Assembly (NCBI RefSeq): GCF_910592395.1
Contig: NC_088313.1
Span: 17,748,437-17,812,436, forward strand
Direction of reading: 5' to 3'
Origin: Lineus longissimus
Taxonomy: Eukaryota; Nemertea; Pilidiophora; Heteronemertea; Lineidae
DNA length: 64,000 bases
Both the position numbers and the translations under genes were made by a program. The notes under the pieces were generated by a model, which saw only the letters and a program-made list of their open reading frames with translations, made no database searches and had not been told where the DNA came from. Shown here piece after piece: positions 9,891 through 22,591 of this stretch (within the stretch, counting starts at the first letter, position 1; each line of letters begins with the position of its first letter).

Positions 9891-12800
9891 GACTTCACTG
9901 ATGAAAATATTCTCCTCATTCCAAATGTCCTTTGATGATGGCTCAAATTGCCATTTCGTGCCAACCCACACACTCATTGTCATGCTTCTGACTTGTATTA
10001 ATACTATTAACAGGGTGGTTCTCAAAGTTGTATTTCATAGTAAAATTCTGGCATTAAACAAACAGAAGATCTTGTCAGATTCTCCATTTTCATGGTCGCA
10101 GAGTTGTCCTGGTTGCACAACGCAATTGTGTACAGCCAGGCATGCATTTTTCATTTCATCTGGCCTAATTCTTTTTACATGACAATCATATTTCGACAAA
10201 GAACGTACTTTAGAATAGTAATCATGGCAATTGGGAGTCGTCACTCTGGTTGAGACGTGTTTTGACAAGATGACAAGACTCCTTTATCTGAAAGGTAAGT
10301 TTGAAGTCGTACTAACAATAAAAAAGACGTGTTCACTGAACTATTGTAGGGAGAAAATAGGCCAGCTGCAATCTTTGTAGTGTTGTAAATAGTGTAAAAA
10401 GTGACTCGGAGCAATGTAAATATAAATGTAGATGTTGAATATAATACATGTCATTATGGTGTTGCATGCGTTTAAAATGTGGTTCATTTTCTAATGGAAA
10501 TAATGGTGCTGATTGGTATTTTGAAGGAATTATTGGGGTTTTCTTGTGTATTTATAGAAGGCACATCGTTAGCTCGAAAGCTGGACTTGCAGAGTTATTG
10601 TGTGTGTTTCTCGAAGTGAGCAGGACTCGGTGTGATATGGGGTCCTTCTGATAAGCCTTGTTTCAAACATGCTTTTGACCAATTTCTTCCTTTTTCTATT
10701 TCGTGTACTAACAATACTAAATGGTGAACTTGAAACGATGGGAGTTTGTTTTTGATCCTTTTCATATGAAAGTGTGGTTTAAATAGTAGTTGATTTACGT
10801 TAAGATAATATCAAATTGTGATAAAAACCTCTTTCTTTTTGTATTGGATTCTAGACAGTTCAACTTCAGGACAGTTCTGGTCTAAATTCTTCTGTGAGAT
10901 GTGCGGTACCTTGAAACGTCTTGAATATTTACGAGAATGTGAAAATAAACACTATTAATGAGAAGAAAAAAATCTCAACATTTCTGAGGAGGCTCAATGA
11001 ACCAGTAATATTTTTTATACTTTTTCATAAAAATTCAAAAGCAAAAATTTAACTTGTGTGTTTGTTCAATGAAGATGGAGTCACTGTTTCTAAAACCGAT
11101 TGCATTTATTGAAAAATTATGTGACCTTGGGCGGCATCCATAATTATTTCACCTTTGTTGCATAATTATCAGCTTGAGTTTGCAATCATGATCCTAACTG
11201 TAAAACTCCCAAATACATATCATAGATTCAGCTAAATGGGCCATAAAATGTCCGCTTACCTGAAACTTGATGAGATTGACCTACTAAAACTGAAAACAGA
11301 TAATACAAATTACATGATCTGTCTATTGTGTCAGATTTTTCATACAGTTTTGTATAAACAGTGTATGATTTTGCTTCAGTCTCCTGGACTATAGTAAGTT
11401 AAGGTCAGTCTTGCTGTCCAGGTTTTTACCTACTGGTACTCTAAATAAAGCATGCTGTGATATTAAGATTGTGACTGGTCCCTGCGAAAATTTCCAAGTC
11501 TGTGGACGTTCAGCATGTCAGTTCAATTAATTGGAAAAAGTATATAAAAAGGTTTTTTTACATTTGTTGTCAGTGAGTGACATTCAAGGGGTAATATTTG
11601 TTCTCAGATATTATTATTGGGGATTAAAATTTGATATCTGTCCAGTACTTTCATAGAAAGTGGGTACTGCTTTAAAACTTAAAACAAGAATGGTAGACAA
11701 ACTGTTTAATACATGTCCTACATGTAGGGTGCATTCTCTTGGTCTTAAAATGGGAACTTGGTCCAGTGAGGCAAATCAGTCTAGTTGGGTTGTTCTGTTG
11801 GCCTCAACGAATATCTTGATTGGGGATGGGGAAAAGGCTTTCTAGGGGATAAAACACCTCACGGTGATCTTCTGGCATAAATCTTGATTATTTCAATGAC
11901 ATCTTTGGCAAGATTTCTTTGGGGACATTTGCCAATCTAGCCCGGATGAGTGCTGCATCCCTGAGCTTTCGAGGGACCTGTCCTCTTGCATTTACCAAAT
12001 TGCTCATGACTGCTTGACACAAATTACTAAATGACTGTGGTTGGGATAAAAGGGCCAAATTTCCAGTTCTGAATACTGCCTTCTATAAGCACAATTTGAG
12101 TTCCAATATCTAGTACATATCTTGAAAGTATACTGTTTAAAGATGGTAAACCCCCTCTTTTTGAATTTAGGTTCACCAGTACTGTACTCTTCATTTCTCT
12201 CTCATTTGAATGCAAGATAAGGGAGTTCTTTGCCGAACTATTTATATGAAATTTATAACTTTCTCGTCCCGTTTTCTATTAAAAATAAAATGCAGTTACA
12301 TATAATTGTCAAATACTGTACCCTCCAATTTTGCAAGATTTTGACTCAAAGGAGCAAAAAGTATTATTGAATTATATTTCTTTTAAAAATTTTTTTTTTT
12401 CGAACTTTGAAGGGGGCTTCACTTTTCTGAACAGTCAGTGAACATGTACAGTGCTATTGCTTGTTTTTACTCAGGGGAAGTTGAAGATGAGTGCGCTCGG
12501 ATGTCTTTCATGTAATATATGTTGAAGATTGTAAAAATGGTTGTACATAGAGAATGTAAAGTTTTTGCTAGATGAAGGAGGATAAAATGCATATTTTTTT
12601 CACCCTGTGTGTTCCTTTTTTAGGGACTTGACATTGGCACCAAAATTGTTTCCATTTGATGTAAACCACTAAATGTCCATGCCTCTTTATTTGTGAAATT
12701 TCCAAAATATTCTAAGATTCAGCGAAGTGTTTTGCTTGATAACTGTACGCTAAAGACTGCTACACAAATTGTCTCTTTTAGTTCAAGTTTATCACTCGAG

Positions 12801-14039
12801 TAAAGTTGAGAATTGTTTTTATGGTGTTAATATACTACTTATGTGTCAGTTAGTAAAGTCATTGATCTCCTGGGGAAGAAGAATCTAAAATTTACTCATC
12901 CCAGCTCCCCCAGGAGAGGACAGGCAATGACAGCAGAAGCCATCTAAATCAAGCGAGAAAGCTAATTCTGTTGACGATAGTAGCCAGTGTTATTCTCAAG
13001 TCGCAGTTGACGACTACTAACCCTTTGGGGGCTATGACAACAACACTTCACTCGAACAATGTACTGTACGTAGCTATCACATCTAGGTCACAGCGTGGGT
13101 AGAGCACAAAATGATCATATCTACACCTCGCCTTGTTTGAGAAAAGGTCATTTTCGAATGCCATTGCTCATAGGAATGCTAACAGATGCTTATCATTTAC
13201 CAGCTTATACAAATGTTAGATATCACTCAAGGTTATCTTCTTGGTCAGTGTTTACTTAGAAGGTCGGTAATGACTTAGAAGATGGCTGGAGGATAACAAA
13301 AAAATAGCAACAGGGAAATGATTGTTAAACCCAAGGAAAGATCTGGCAGAAGGTGAGGACCCCACAGTCAAAAGTGTCCGGGAGAGTTTCATGGTTTCAT
13401 GTAAATACAAAACATATTCACCCAAGTCTTTCAGCGATTTGATAATGCATTTTACTTGCAAAATGATAGTCATTTTGTAAGTGGTGTCCAACTTTGGGAC
13501 ATATAATTCTTATTTTGTGCAAGTATTCAGCTGCTCTTTTGAAAACCGCAAATAAAATTCTACGGAAAACCTGCCAAATGCTTAAATGACGACAAAAACT
13601 ATATCTTTAAAAAGCTGATGTTAAAAAAGATACACTGTTGTCTCATATGTATGTGCTGGTGACCAATTGATTTCTATTTCTAAACCCATTTTGTTGTTAT
13701 TTTTTCCTTCTATTGTCACCTGTAAATAAATGGATGTAAATAAATATATATATTCATCATATCATTTCGTCTTCATGTTCTTTTTGCTACTCTCTGTTGG
13801 AATTGAAATTGCTTATTAGCATGGTCCATGGAGCCCCATTTAGTGCCGTCGGACACGCATTTCACATTGAGGGGCATTCCACACTTCTTGTAAAAGGAAA
13901 CTTCGAATGCCTTTTCAAACTGGCAATGGGAGCTTCCATGATATGTCACTGTAATAATCCCCAATCCCATCTTTGCTGACCGGACAAAGCATCCCGTGTT
14001 CATTCCCAGAGAGTGTTCTTATTCATGGCCCAGTTGACT

Positions 14040-15150
14040 AATGGTGAGAGTCCTTATTCATTCATTGCCCCGTCTTCACTTACCAAGATAGTGCTCCTCA
14101 TTCATTGCCGAGTCTTCACTGACAGGTTGTCCCTATTTATGGATGTGCCTTCACCAGCCATGAGGGTTGTCCTGGCATAGAAAGCCTTCTTCATTCATGG
14201 CTGTCATCATGGACTAAGTAGGTTGTCACCATTCATGGCTGTCGTCTTCACTGACATCAGAGATAGGTTTCTTTGTTCATTGTCAAGTCGTTACTGACAA
14301 TGTAGGTTGTCCCTATTTATGCCTCTACCTTCACTAGCCAAGAGGGTTGTCCTGGTAGAGAGAGCCTAAATCATTCATGGTTGTGATCATGGACCAAGTA
14401 GGTTGTCCTCATTCATGGCTGTCGTCTTCACTGACATCAGAGATAGGTTTCTTTGTTCATTGCCAAGTCGTTGCTAACAATGTAGGTTGTCCCTATTTAT
14501 GACTCTACCTTCACTAGCCAAGAGGGTTGTCCTGACAGAGAAAGCCTTCCTCATTCATGGTTGTGATCATGGACTAAGCATGTTGTCCTCATTCATGGCT
14601 GTCGTCTTCACTGACATCAGAGATAGGTTTCTTTGTTCATTGCCAAGTCGTTACTGACAATGTAGGTTGTCCCTATTTATGCCTCCACCTTCACTAGCCA
14701 AGAGGGTTGTCCTGACAGAGAAAGCCTTCCTCATTCATGGTTGTGATCATGGACTAAGTAGGTTGTCCTCATTCATGGCTGTCGTCTTCACTGACATCAG
14801 AGACAGGTTTCTTTGTTCATTGCCAAGTAGTTACTAACAATGTAGGTTGTCCCTATTTATGACTCTGCCTTCACTAGCCATGAGGGTTGTCCTGGCAGAG
14901 AAAGCCTTCTTCATTCATGGCTGTCGTCATGGACAAGGCAGGTTGTCCTCTTTCATGGCAGTGTAATACAACCGACAGTGGGGGGTTTGTCCTCATACAT
15001 GGTTTGTCTTCGCTGACAGATATACATGTAGTGCTCTTTCATGGGGGGAGGCTGCAATGATAATGCCAGGTGTCCTCATTTATGACTCTTCGCTGACCAT
15101 GAGGGTTGTCCTGATTGCGAGAGTTGTCCTCATTCAAGGTTGACAGTATG
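14040..15150. repeat. 180-bp higher-order tandem repeat (minisatellite)
   Basis: Segments starting at 14221, 14401, 14581 and 14761 repeat at exactly 180 bp with only a few changes each. The unit starting 14041 and the sequence after 14941 are degenerate copies. Within a unit, four related monomers of about 40-54 bp recur, built on AGGTTGTCC-TCATTCATGG ... CTTCACTGAC. The array is therefore a four-monomer higher-order repeat. No coding potential. Confidence 0.92.
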
Positions 15151-15284
15151 GACAATAGAAAATGATTACTCCCAAAGAGGCTAACAAACTGACAAAACGC
15201 ACTGGTCAGGCTCTATCACATAGCAGAAGGGAATTCCTGAGGGTCACTGCACAAAGGCAGATACCCTGCTATCTAATGCAAGTA

Positions 15285-15462
15285 CAGTGGAACCTCCCTA
15301 AGCGTACACCTCTCTATAAAGGACAACCTCTCTATTAAGGACACTAGACTTGGTCCCAAATTAGTTGTTTCCATTCAATTTGACCTCTCTAATCAGGACA
15401 CCTTTCTATTAAGGACAGCACTCGTCAGTCCCGAGGGTGTCCTTAATAGAGAGGTTCTACTG
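15285..15462. mobile_element. MITE with pogo/Tc1-like ends and TA target site
   Basis: A 178-bp element beginning CAGTGGAACCTCCC and ending GAGAGGTTCTACTG, flanked by TA on both sides (15283-15284 and 15463-15464). The inverted termini extend about 30 bp (CTCTATTAAGGACA / TGTCCTTAATAGAG). CAGT-type ends with a TA duplication fit a non-autonomous pogo-like or Tc1/mariner element. A diverged end is visible at 6747-6775 and perhaps 32670-32720. Confidence 0.85.
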
Positions 15463-15464
15463 TA

Positions 15465-16666
15465 CATCAACTGCACAGTGACTGCTGGACCCACTCACTA
15501 GAAGAAAGTACCAACATAAAAGATTACTGAAGGGAGCTCCCATTTATTATAAATAACATCTCAACTTACATCTGAATGTACAAAATTATGAAATTGTATT
15601 ACAAATTATAGTTCATCTGGTACAACATGCTGCCTCAAAGACAATTTCTTATATCACATACAGTAAACTTTAGCAAAGAAGAATCCTATTGTTTTCACTG
15701 TTTTTAGTGATTGACAAATATCGTAAATGGAAATAGTAATCGTCTGGTGGCATAACTACCGCAAACCACTATTTGTTACAAAGCTAAAAGTTTGGTAAAT
15801 TAGCTGATTTCCAATTGGCCATAGACTACATACAGTGTTGCAGTCAAAATGTAATGGCTATAACACTTACAGAACTGAACATGTGCATGTCTATAATACT
15901 AATAATGATGCTTCTTAGCACTTTTCCTTGACAAGAGTCTGTATCAAACCACTTTACGAAGGACACCATTAGAATCCATAGACCTCTGAAGTGAAATTCT
16001 AGGGTCTCAAGTACTGCCCTACATGTTTGTATACATTGCTAAACTTTTTATATTTTGCTAAACATGTTAATTACATAGCTAAACCAAGAAGGATAAAGCA
16101 GCCACTACAGGATAAAGCAGATATTTACAGTGGAAATGAGGATCATTTTGAGCAATAAAAATGCAGGGAAGATTTTTCCTTTTCATCAAACAACTTTGCT
16201 ATGACACATTTTACTGCACATTTTTAAAGCTAAGACGGACCGGTTTAGGGTGAAATCATTGCTGTAAATCATGTCATAGAAGCCTTAAGTGGGCCCCATG
16301 ATGCACTGGACACCAAAACCGATTAATCGTTGTGGCAATTACAATAGAGACATAACTGAGGTAGCACCATATTATGCACAATTATTCCCATAAGTGGAGC
16401 CAGAGTGGTTGGGGTGTAAACAACCCCCTTCAATTTCTATTCTGAATCATCTCAAACTTTCGGGCATAATTCGGCAAAGAAGCCTGACTTAGACACATTT
16501 TATACAAACCCAACATGTTAAGGTTGTCTCACCAAAACCTCGCTGGTCAAGCTGATACACAATCCATTATAAACATGAAACATTGTAACCAAGGTGTTTT
16601 AGAACACCAATTATTGCTGTTGATAAAGTACACTACTGATCTTAGACCAGTCATAGATTACTTCTA
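15465..16666. other. Likely 3'UTR of the minus-strand Cys-rich membrane protein gene
   Basis: No coding sequence seen. On the minus strand an AATAAA (forward TTTATT at 15543-15548) lies about 1.1 kb past the stop codon at 16667-16669 and is a plausible polyadenylation signal for that gene. Confidence 0.45.
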
Positions 16667-19600
16667 CTATAACCCTGTGTAGATTGGTTCACCTCCTTTA
16701 CTGATAAGTGACTGGCGTTCCGATCTCTGTGTTGACGTGGAAGATGTCTCTATAGGTACACCAAGTTGCTGTACCTGCAGTTGTTTCTTCACAAGACTTA
16801 TCACGAGGAAGACAACAGCACCAAGAACAACTGGAAAGAAATAAACAAAATATCAGAGAATGGTTGAAAACACTATATCATCACCAGTAGGATGTAGTCT
16901 GGGGAAGCCACAAATATAAAAAAGCATCAAAACATGCAAGGACACTGGAAGTGAGTACATGTAACAGCAGAGTTCATTTCGGTGTGTGAAGAGTTTAAAA
17001 ACTACCGAATGCATCGTAACCTCTTCTTTAAAGAATGAAACGGAATCATCTTGGCAATTAAGATCCTTGTAACGTGCTAAATGTTTAAATGATTCCAGTG
17101 AAGAAGTCCACTCTAACCAATTATAATCATGGCAAAGGCTTTGGCTCTCGCGAAAACAAAAAACGAATTTCTTGAGATTTTCAACAGTGTTCACTACTCA
17201 AGAAAATATCAGCAAATTGACCCCAATTTCGACTTACTGACTCCGCAGCCAACGATCAGAGCTATCAATTCTTCAGACGGCGTACACTTCTGGTCACTGC
17301 CGACAACATAAAACGGAGCTTCACAGGAGTAAGGCTCAAGGCTGCCACTTGGGCAGATGGAAGTTTTTGGACAGCGCTGTGGACCGCAGGTGGGACACTG
17401 AAAAAATAGAGTGGAAGATCAGCATCTCAATTGCCATATTGCAAAACAATTGCTTTGAGTCCAATCCAACAGACTTTCATATATGTGTTTTTCAGAGCCA
17501 GGATTTTTAGTTCCTCACGAATCAGGAGTCGATCCCTACTGCCAGTACACCCAAAGAAGTATACTCCAGCCAGGTTCTCACCAGGGATTGAACTAGTCCA
17601 TTGGCCGACAGCCAGCAGTGTAACCACTGGGCTGTGCAGCTCCTCTGCTCTTACTCTCCTAAATACTTACCGGACAAAAGTACCCTTCTGGACAAACTGT
17701 GCATGAAATGGACCCTGCAACCTGGTTATATGTGCCGGTTCGACACACCTCACATCTTGATTTACCAAAGTCTGCCTTAAAATTACCTATAAATAGATAA
17801 AAACACCAGTTAAAAAGCACTGTTGTGCATTTGACTTTTTGGTACATGTACATGTCAGTGAAAACTAGAAAGGCGTTCTTCTACATTATGATGTCAGATT
17901 AGTCTTGATTTATGTGTCCAACATACATGTACATGTAACCAAGTGATTAAATTTACAAATGGCATTTTCTTTCTTCTTCCTTCAATTATTGGGTTCTCTT
18001 TGTACTCACCAGGTAGACAGGCCGTACATTCCGTGCTGGCAGCCTTGGATGTGTCATGGCCAGCGGGACATCCATCACAAAGCACACAACCTGTATCACT
18101 GAAATAGGAACAGGTCGTACGATCAAGAACTGCAGAGAAGACTGAATAAAGAAGAATAAACTGCACAACAATACGGCGTGGCCAGGCTCACAGCAGGTGT
18201 GCCAAAGACTTGGTCAGAAACCAAAGATTTCAAACACTTTTTGAGCAAATTCTTATAGACCAAATAGAAAGTGAAAACACTTGATAGTATCTGGTCATTC
18301 ATAATTCTCCATGTGTTTTGCTTATTAACTGTTGACTTTCTATGCAGGCATATGAAATGAATAACTTACTTGCAGACTGTTCCAGGCTGACATGGTAGAC
18401 AATGTGGACTACCACTCTCAGAGGCATGGTATCCGGGAGCACATGGAGTACACTCCGTACTGTTTGTTAAATTAGAGAACTGACCTGCAATGTAATGGAG
18501 CAAAGCTTGAAGGGAAATTTGAGAAAGCCTTGGTCACAGGATTTCCATGTTTGTAATGGAAAATATGTTTAGCTTTGTTTCGACTGCAGCGATCCTTGGT
18601 GTCGAAACCAAAGACACACATTTGTAGTGTTTAACTGTTCACTTAACTTTATCATCACCAATACAATGTAATTAAAGTGATTACACTGTAACATTATACT
18701 GGGCCTGTTATTTATAAAGGGGAACAAATTCGCATCACAGGGAACATTTATTTTCCAGAATTACTCACCTTGTGGACACAATGAGCACAGACCCCCTCCA
18801 CGATCCCCTTTGTAAGTGCCATTTCTGCATCCAGTACAATTGGTTCTCCCTTCAGTTCTAAAATGAAACAACATTTCACTTATTTTTTTCAGTTTTCATA
18901 TATAATCAGCTTTTCTTCGGATAGCAGCGGGTAAGCTTTACTACACTTCATATAAGTGTTGTATATTACCAAAAAACATACTACAAATATTACTTTGAAT
19001 TAATATGTCTTTGATATTACACACATAAGGTCTTTCACTTTCATGCACATAAAGTTACGATGTAAGCGTACCTTGCCTCAAATCCAGCATCACAGAAATC
19101 ACAGCTAGACGCTCCAGGGTCCCTTTGAAAAGTACCTATTAATGGAAATAAAGTTTACTTTCAACTGGGAGGAGGATACATTTGCAGCTCAACAATTTCG
19201 ACAAACTTTTCCATTGACAGCGACACACATCTTTTGAGTGTTGAGGTTGCAAAACTCTTCAAAATTCACCTTTGATAGCCTTAAATCACAGAATTGCCAC
19301 TATTAAAGGGAAATTTAAGTCAAGACAGAATTACAAGACATCATACCAAGAGGATGAGTTCCAAACACCACTGCCTAAATGCTTTTATATAGGTTTCTTG
19401 GAGTGCCCTCTGATAATGGACTGAGCAGATAACAGATTACAGAATATGTCATCTTCTATTCTGAAACAACTGAGGAATATTCTGAATTAGAACCTTACCT
19501 ATTGGACACTTATGACAATTTATCGTGCCCGAACTATTTGTATAACTACCAGGTGTACATGAGTCACATTCTGTACAGCCACTTTTACTGCAATAAATAA

Positions 19601-22217
19601 AAAGGGGTATGATCTTCTTTTCACATACATACATACAACTTCACTTATCATGCTGCTAACTTATAAGTGACACAAAATTCACATCACACCAAAACATGTA
19701 TAATTGTTAATAGGCCATATTCTTGATTTATTAACGCCTTTTAAATGACCTTTCATATCACACAAGAATATACCTCCCAAGGTAAACCACTTAAGCCGAC
19801 TGTCAGAGTATAACATCAGCTGAGTGTACTATAAGAACACATATCACTCATGCCATCTATCAACTCAGAGTTACATCACACTGTAGCACACAAATACGTG
19901 TTGTTCCTCCCAGTATTGCAGAATTGGTGTCAATACAGTTTTAATATCTTAGTATGGGTTTACAAATTTGAAAACGTTTTCATTATTGAAAACTTCTCTC
20001 CACTGTATTTAGGCCTCACTGAGCTATTTTCGTGGGCCCAATGATGTTACTCAAAGAACCTCGAAAAGCTCAGAAACACACCTGTATACTAATTACTCAC
20101 TTGCAATAATGCCCTTTATTACATTGCTGACACTCAAAAGATCCAGTACTATTCGTAAAATGTCCTTTTTCACAAGGCTCACAGTCAACACTACCAGTTG
20201 CATTAGTAGAAGTCCCTATTTTACATTTTTTGCACTCCCCAAGACCAGGTGCTTCTGCATACTTCCCTCTATCACAGGCATAGCACCGAGTATTCCCTTG
20301 TTGGCCCCTGAAAATATATAAATAATACTGTAATAATTAAAAGTTCTAAGAATGGAGATAGATCAGCCACAATATTAGGTAACCAATCTCAAGCATAACC
20401 CGGCAAGCCTGGACTTGGATTCCACGACGGAAAAGAAACAGAGGAAGGCCAAAAGAGAAGCTACTAATGTCAGTGATGGGATACATAAATTGAAAAGCCG
20501 GCAGAGAAAAGAGTTGTGGAAGTGGAGCTTTGTTGATGGCCTATGTGCCACTAGGCACCAACAAGGCACAAGTAAGTCAGTTCTAATCTTACTTACTTAC
20601 TTTGAAGTTAGCTTAAAAGCCCTTCGCTCCTCTGAGAGCATTGGCCACTAACAACTTTCCCCCATTGAGTTCTAATCTTACAGTTATCATTTTTTTACTA
20701 TCTTCGATCATGTTTGCAAAATAAAAAACCTGCTCTATAAATAGTAGGCCTTGTGTCCTTGTAGATAAAAACAAAAATCAGAAATATCTTCAGATTGTTG
20801 TTCGACCTAGTTAAAGTTCAGCGGGTCATGGTGTTCTTGATGATAACTCGTGAATTGCCACTTCATTTTCTTTCAGAAGTTTCAAGAAACAATTCATACC
20901 CCTGTCTTCGGAGACAAGTGAGACAAGGGTGTTGGTATACTCAGGCCATGTTCAGACTGACCCTGCCAGCAAAAAATATGTTTTAAATTGGTTTGAGCTG
21001 TCCCCCAGATTACATGTGTATCATGTAGCATGAAACTTACTTGGTAGAATGCCCCAGATCACAAGGATCGCAGTTCTCTTTTCCTGGATCTGGTTGAAAA
21101 TAACCCACTGGACAATACTGGCAGCTCTGTAGCTCAATACAGTTTCCAGGTTTACAACAAATACATGCTTGGATACCTAGAAGAAGAAAGACATGCACCG
21201 TGAGAAGTGTGAAACATAAGTCATAAGCATACTTTCATTCGAAAATGACATGAGATTTAACTTTCAAGAATGTGCAGAACTTGTGAATGAGACACATTTT
21301 ATCTTTGCTGATACCATTAATTTTAATCATAGTTGAACAATTTTTTACAGAATTTGCAGTTGACAGAAGAATTTAAGAGCATTTAAAGAGTATAGACTGG
21401 ACTCCATACTCACTATGATTTGCATAAGTTCCTGCTGAACACTCCGTGCAGGCAGCAATGATAGTTTTATTCTCACAGTTGATTCCAAAGGCTATTGAAA
21501 GGGAACACAGCAAGATAAAAAAAAGAAGGACCAAGTCTGCAATGAAATGAAAAGAATAACATTATCAAGATGTCAATGCGGATAACAACCTATTTTCACC
21601 TTGCCTCTTTGCATATACATTTCACAGAGCTTCCATCCGAGGCTTACGGTAGCTTGCTTACAGCTTATGTGGGCAATGTTGATTCAGTGACAAGTCTTCT
21701 CCAGCAAGTCACTGTAAGTTCAACAGGACATGCACAGGGAGACATCATGTTACTACTCATGGTTGCGATGATAAGCCAAAGAAATGGAAGACACAAGCTG
21801 CATGGGCCTGCACACCCATGCCCATGGCCAGGTCCCCATAGGTGATATGGTGCGGTTGGTGTTTCATTGATGAACTGATGAATGGACCCATGGCCCGGCA
21901 AGGGAATGGGCCCAGGTGGGTTGATCACAACTCCCAGTCCTGGGAAGGCTGGGGTCAGGAAAATGAAACGTCTAAACTCAACTGTCAAAAACCCAACACA
22001 GATGATGATTGATGGCATGATGCCATATACAGCCACAGGCCTACACTAATAATACAGTACATGCCATCGACCAAATTGAAGAATACAAACCTCCTGCCCT
22101 TTGGTGTGACGAGGGAAAACTCCAATAGGACATGTTGAATAGTTCTTTAAATATAATCACAATTTAACAACTACTTCTCAGACTCTCAATCGTTACTGTC
22201 GCAGGGTCATCCGCCAT
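16667..22217 (-). CDS. Cysteine-rich type I membrane protein with ephrin-receptor-like (GCC2/GCC3) repeats
   Basis: I do not recognise a named orthologue. Exons in minus-strand order: 22217-22175 (tentative), 21536-21414, 21176-21041, 20307-20101, 19587-19499, 19135-19072, 18857-18769, 18484-18370, 18098-18010, 17786-17671, 17397-17238, 16830-16667. Phases agree and total 464 aa. Residues ~15-32 form a signal peptide (LVLLFFILLCSLSIAFG). Residues ~35-395 hold about nine Cys repeats of CxxC-x-x-G-[TSY]-Y/H type with many N-glycosylation sites, resembling the GCC2_GCC3 ephrin-receptor-like module. A single membrane span covers ~401-424 (ALIVGCGVIVLGAVVFLVIS), then KK and a 40-residue tail. The tail contains ERQSLI (an acidic dileucine) and ends YTGL (YxxL), both clathrin-adaptor sorting signals. 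Inferred: a membrane protein that cycles through endosomes or lysosomes. The first exon, with its weak GTAGTT donor, is the least certain part. Confidence 0.72.
17495..17645 (-). mobile_element. tRNA-derived SINE in an intron of the Cys-rich gene
   Basis: On the minus strand GCACAGCCCAGTGGTTACAC resembles a tRNA A-box head and AGTTCAATCCCTGG a B-box about 35 nt later. A SINE-like body (CTGGCTGGAGTATACTTC...) follows. It lies between exons 17671-17786 and 17238-17397. The copy is diverged and its ends are approximate. Confidence 0.6.
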
Positions 22218-22297
22218 CTTAATCGTTTATCACATGACCGCAAATTTTCGATTTGGGCTATCTTCGTTGAAGTACCACAATTTTATTTTTAGATCGT

Positions 22298-22566
22298 CTT
22301 TGGTACTTTACTTTGAGCGCACTTTTTGAAGTAGCTGAACGTGAAAAAATTGTTTTTACTTCTGGCGTGACACAAATTTCATCAAAAGTCAGGGTGTTGT
22401 GTGGTAACCGTAAAGTTCTTACTGTACTCCTCGAAATCTTAAGTATTTAAGGGTAAGAAATAACCGTTTTTTACTTAGAATATGTGTTGCAGGTTCTGTA
22501 ATCTTCGTTTTCTTTATGGGCTAAACTTAATTATAGCAATCAATAATGATAGCAATGCTTATGCTG
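22298..22566. repeat. Direct repeat copy 1 (~270 bp), upstream of the Cys-rich gene
   Basis: Starts CTTTGGTACTTTACTTTGAG and ends AGCAATGCTTATGCTG; repeated in the same orientation at 24502-24803 with about 90% visual identity plus small indels. It begins about 80 bp upstream of the inferred start of the Cys-rich gene, so it may overlap that gene's promoter. Confidence 0.9.
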
Positions 22567-22591
22567 GGGTCATCCTATTTTGGGTATCAGG

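Larger units (their letters stand above)
8474..14039. other. Long non-coding stretch downstream of CREBRF
   Basis: No convincing coding exon on either strand. AT-rich with several AATAAA hexamers (8536, about 10317, 10944, 11445, 12283, 13722), the last group next to an AT-rich TAAATAAATATATATA run. It could contain a long CREBRF 3'UTR with alternative polyadenylation, as CREBRF genes elsewhere have long 3'UTRs, but transcript data would be needed. A SINE-like insertion lies at about 9725-9890. Confidence 0.45.

Noticed and set aside
13773-14003. 76-residue minus-strand frame next to the minisatellite
   Set aside because: No recognisable domain and no flanking exons; it sits at the edge of a repeat. 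Kept out for lack of support.
18100-18135. Alternative acceptor for the Cys-rich gene exon at 18010 (CTGCAG ending near 18135)
   Set aside because: Joining there gives a stop in the required phase; the acceptor CCTATTTCAG ending at 18099 keeps the frame and the Cys pattern.
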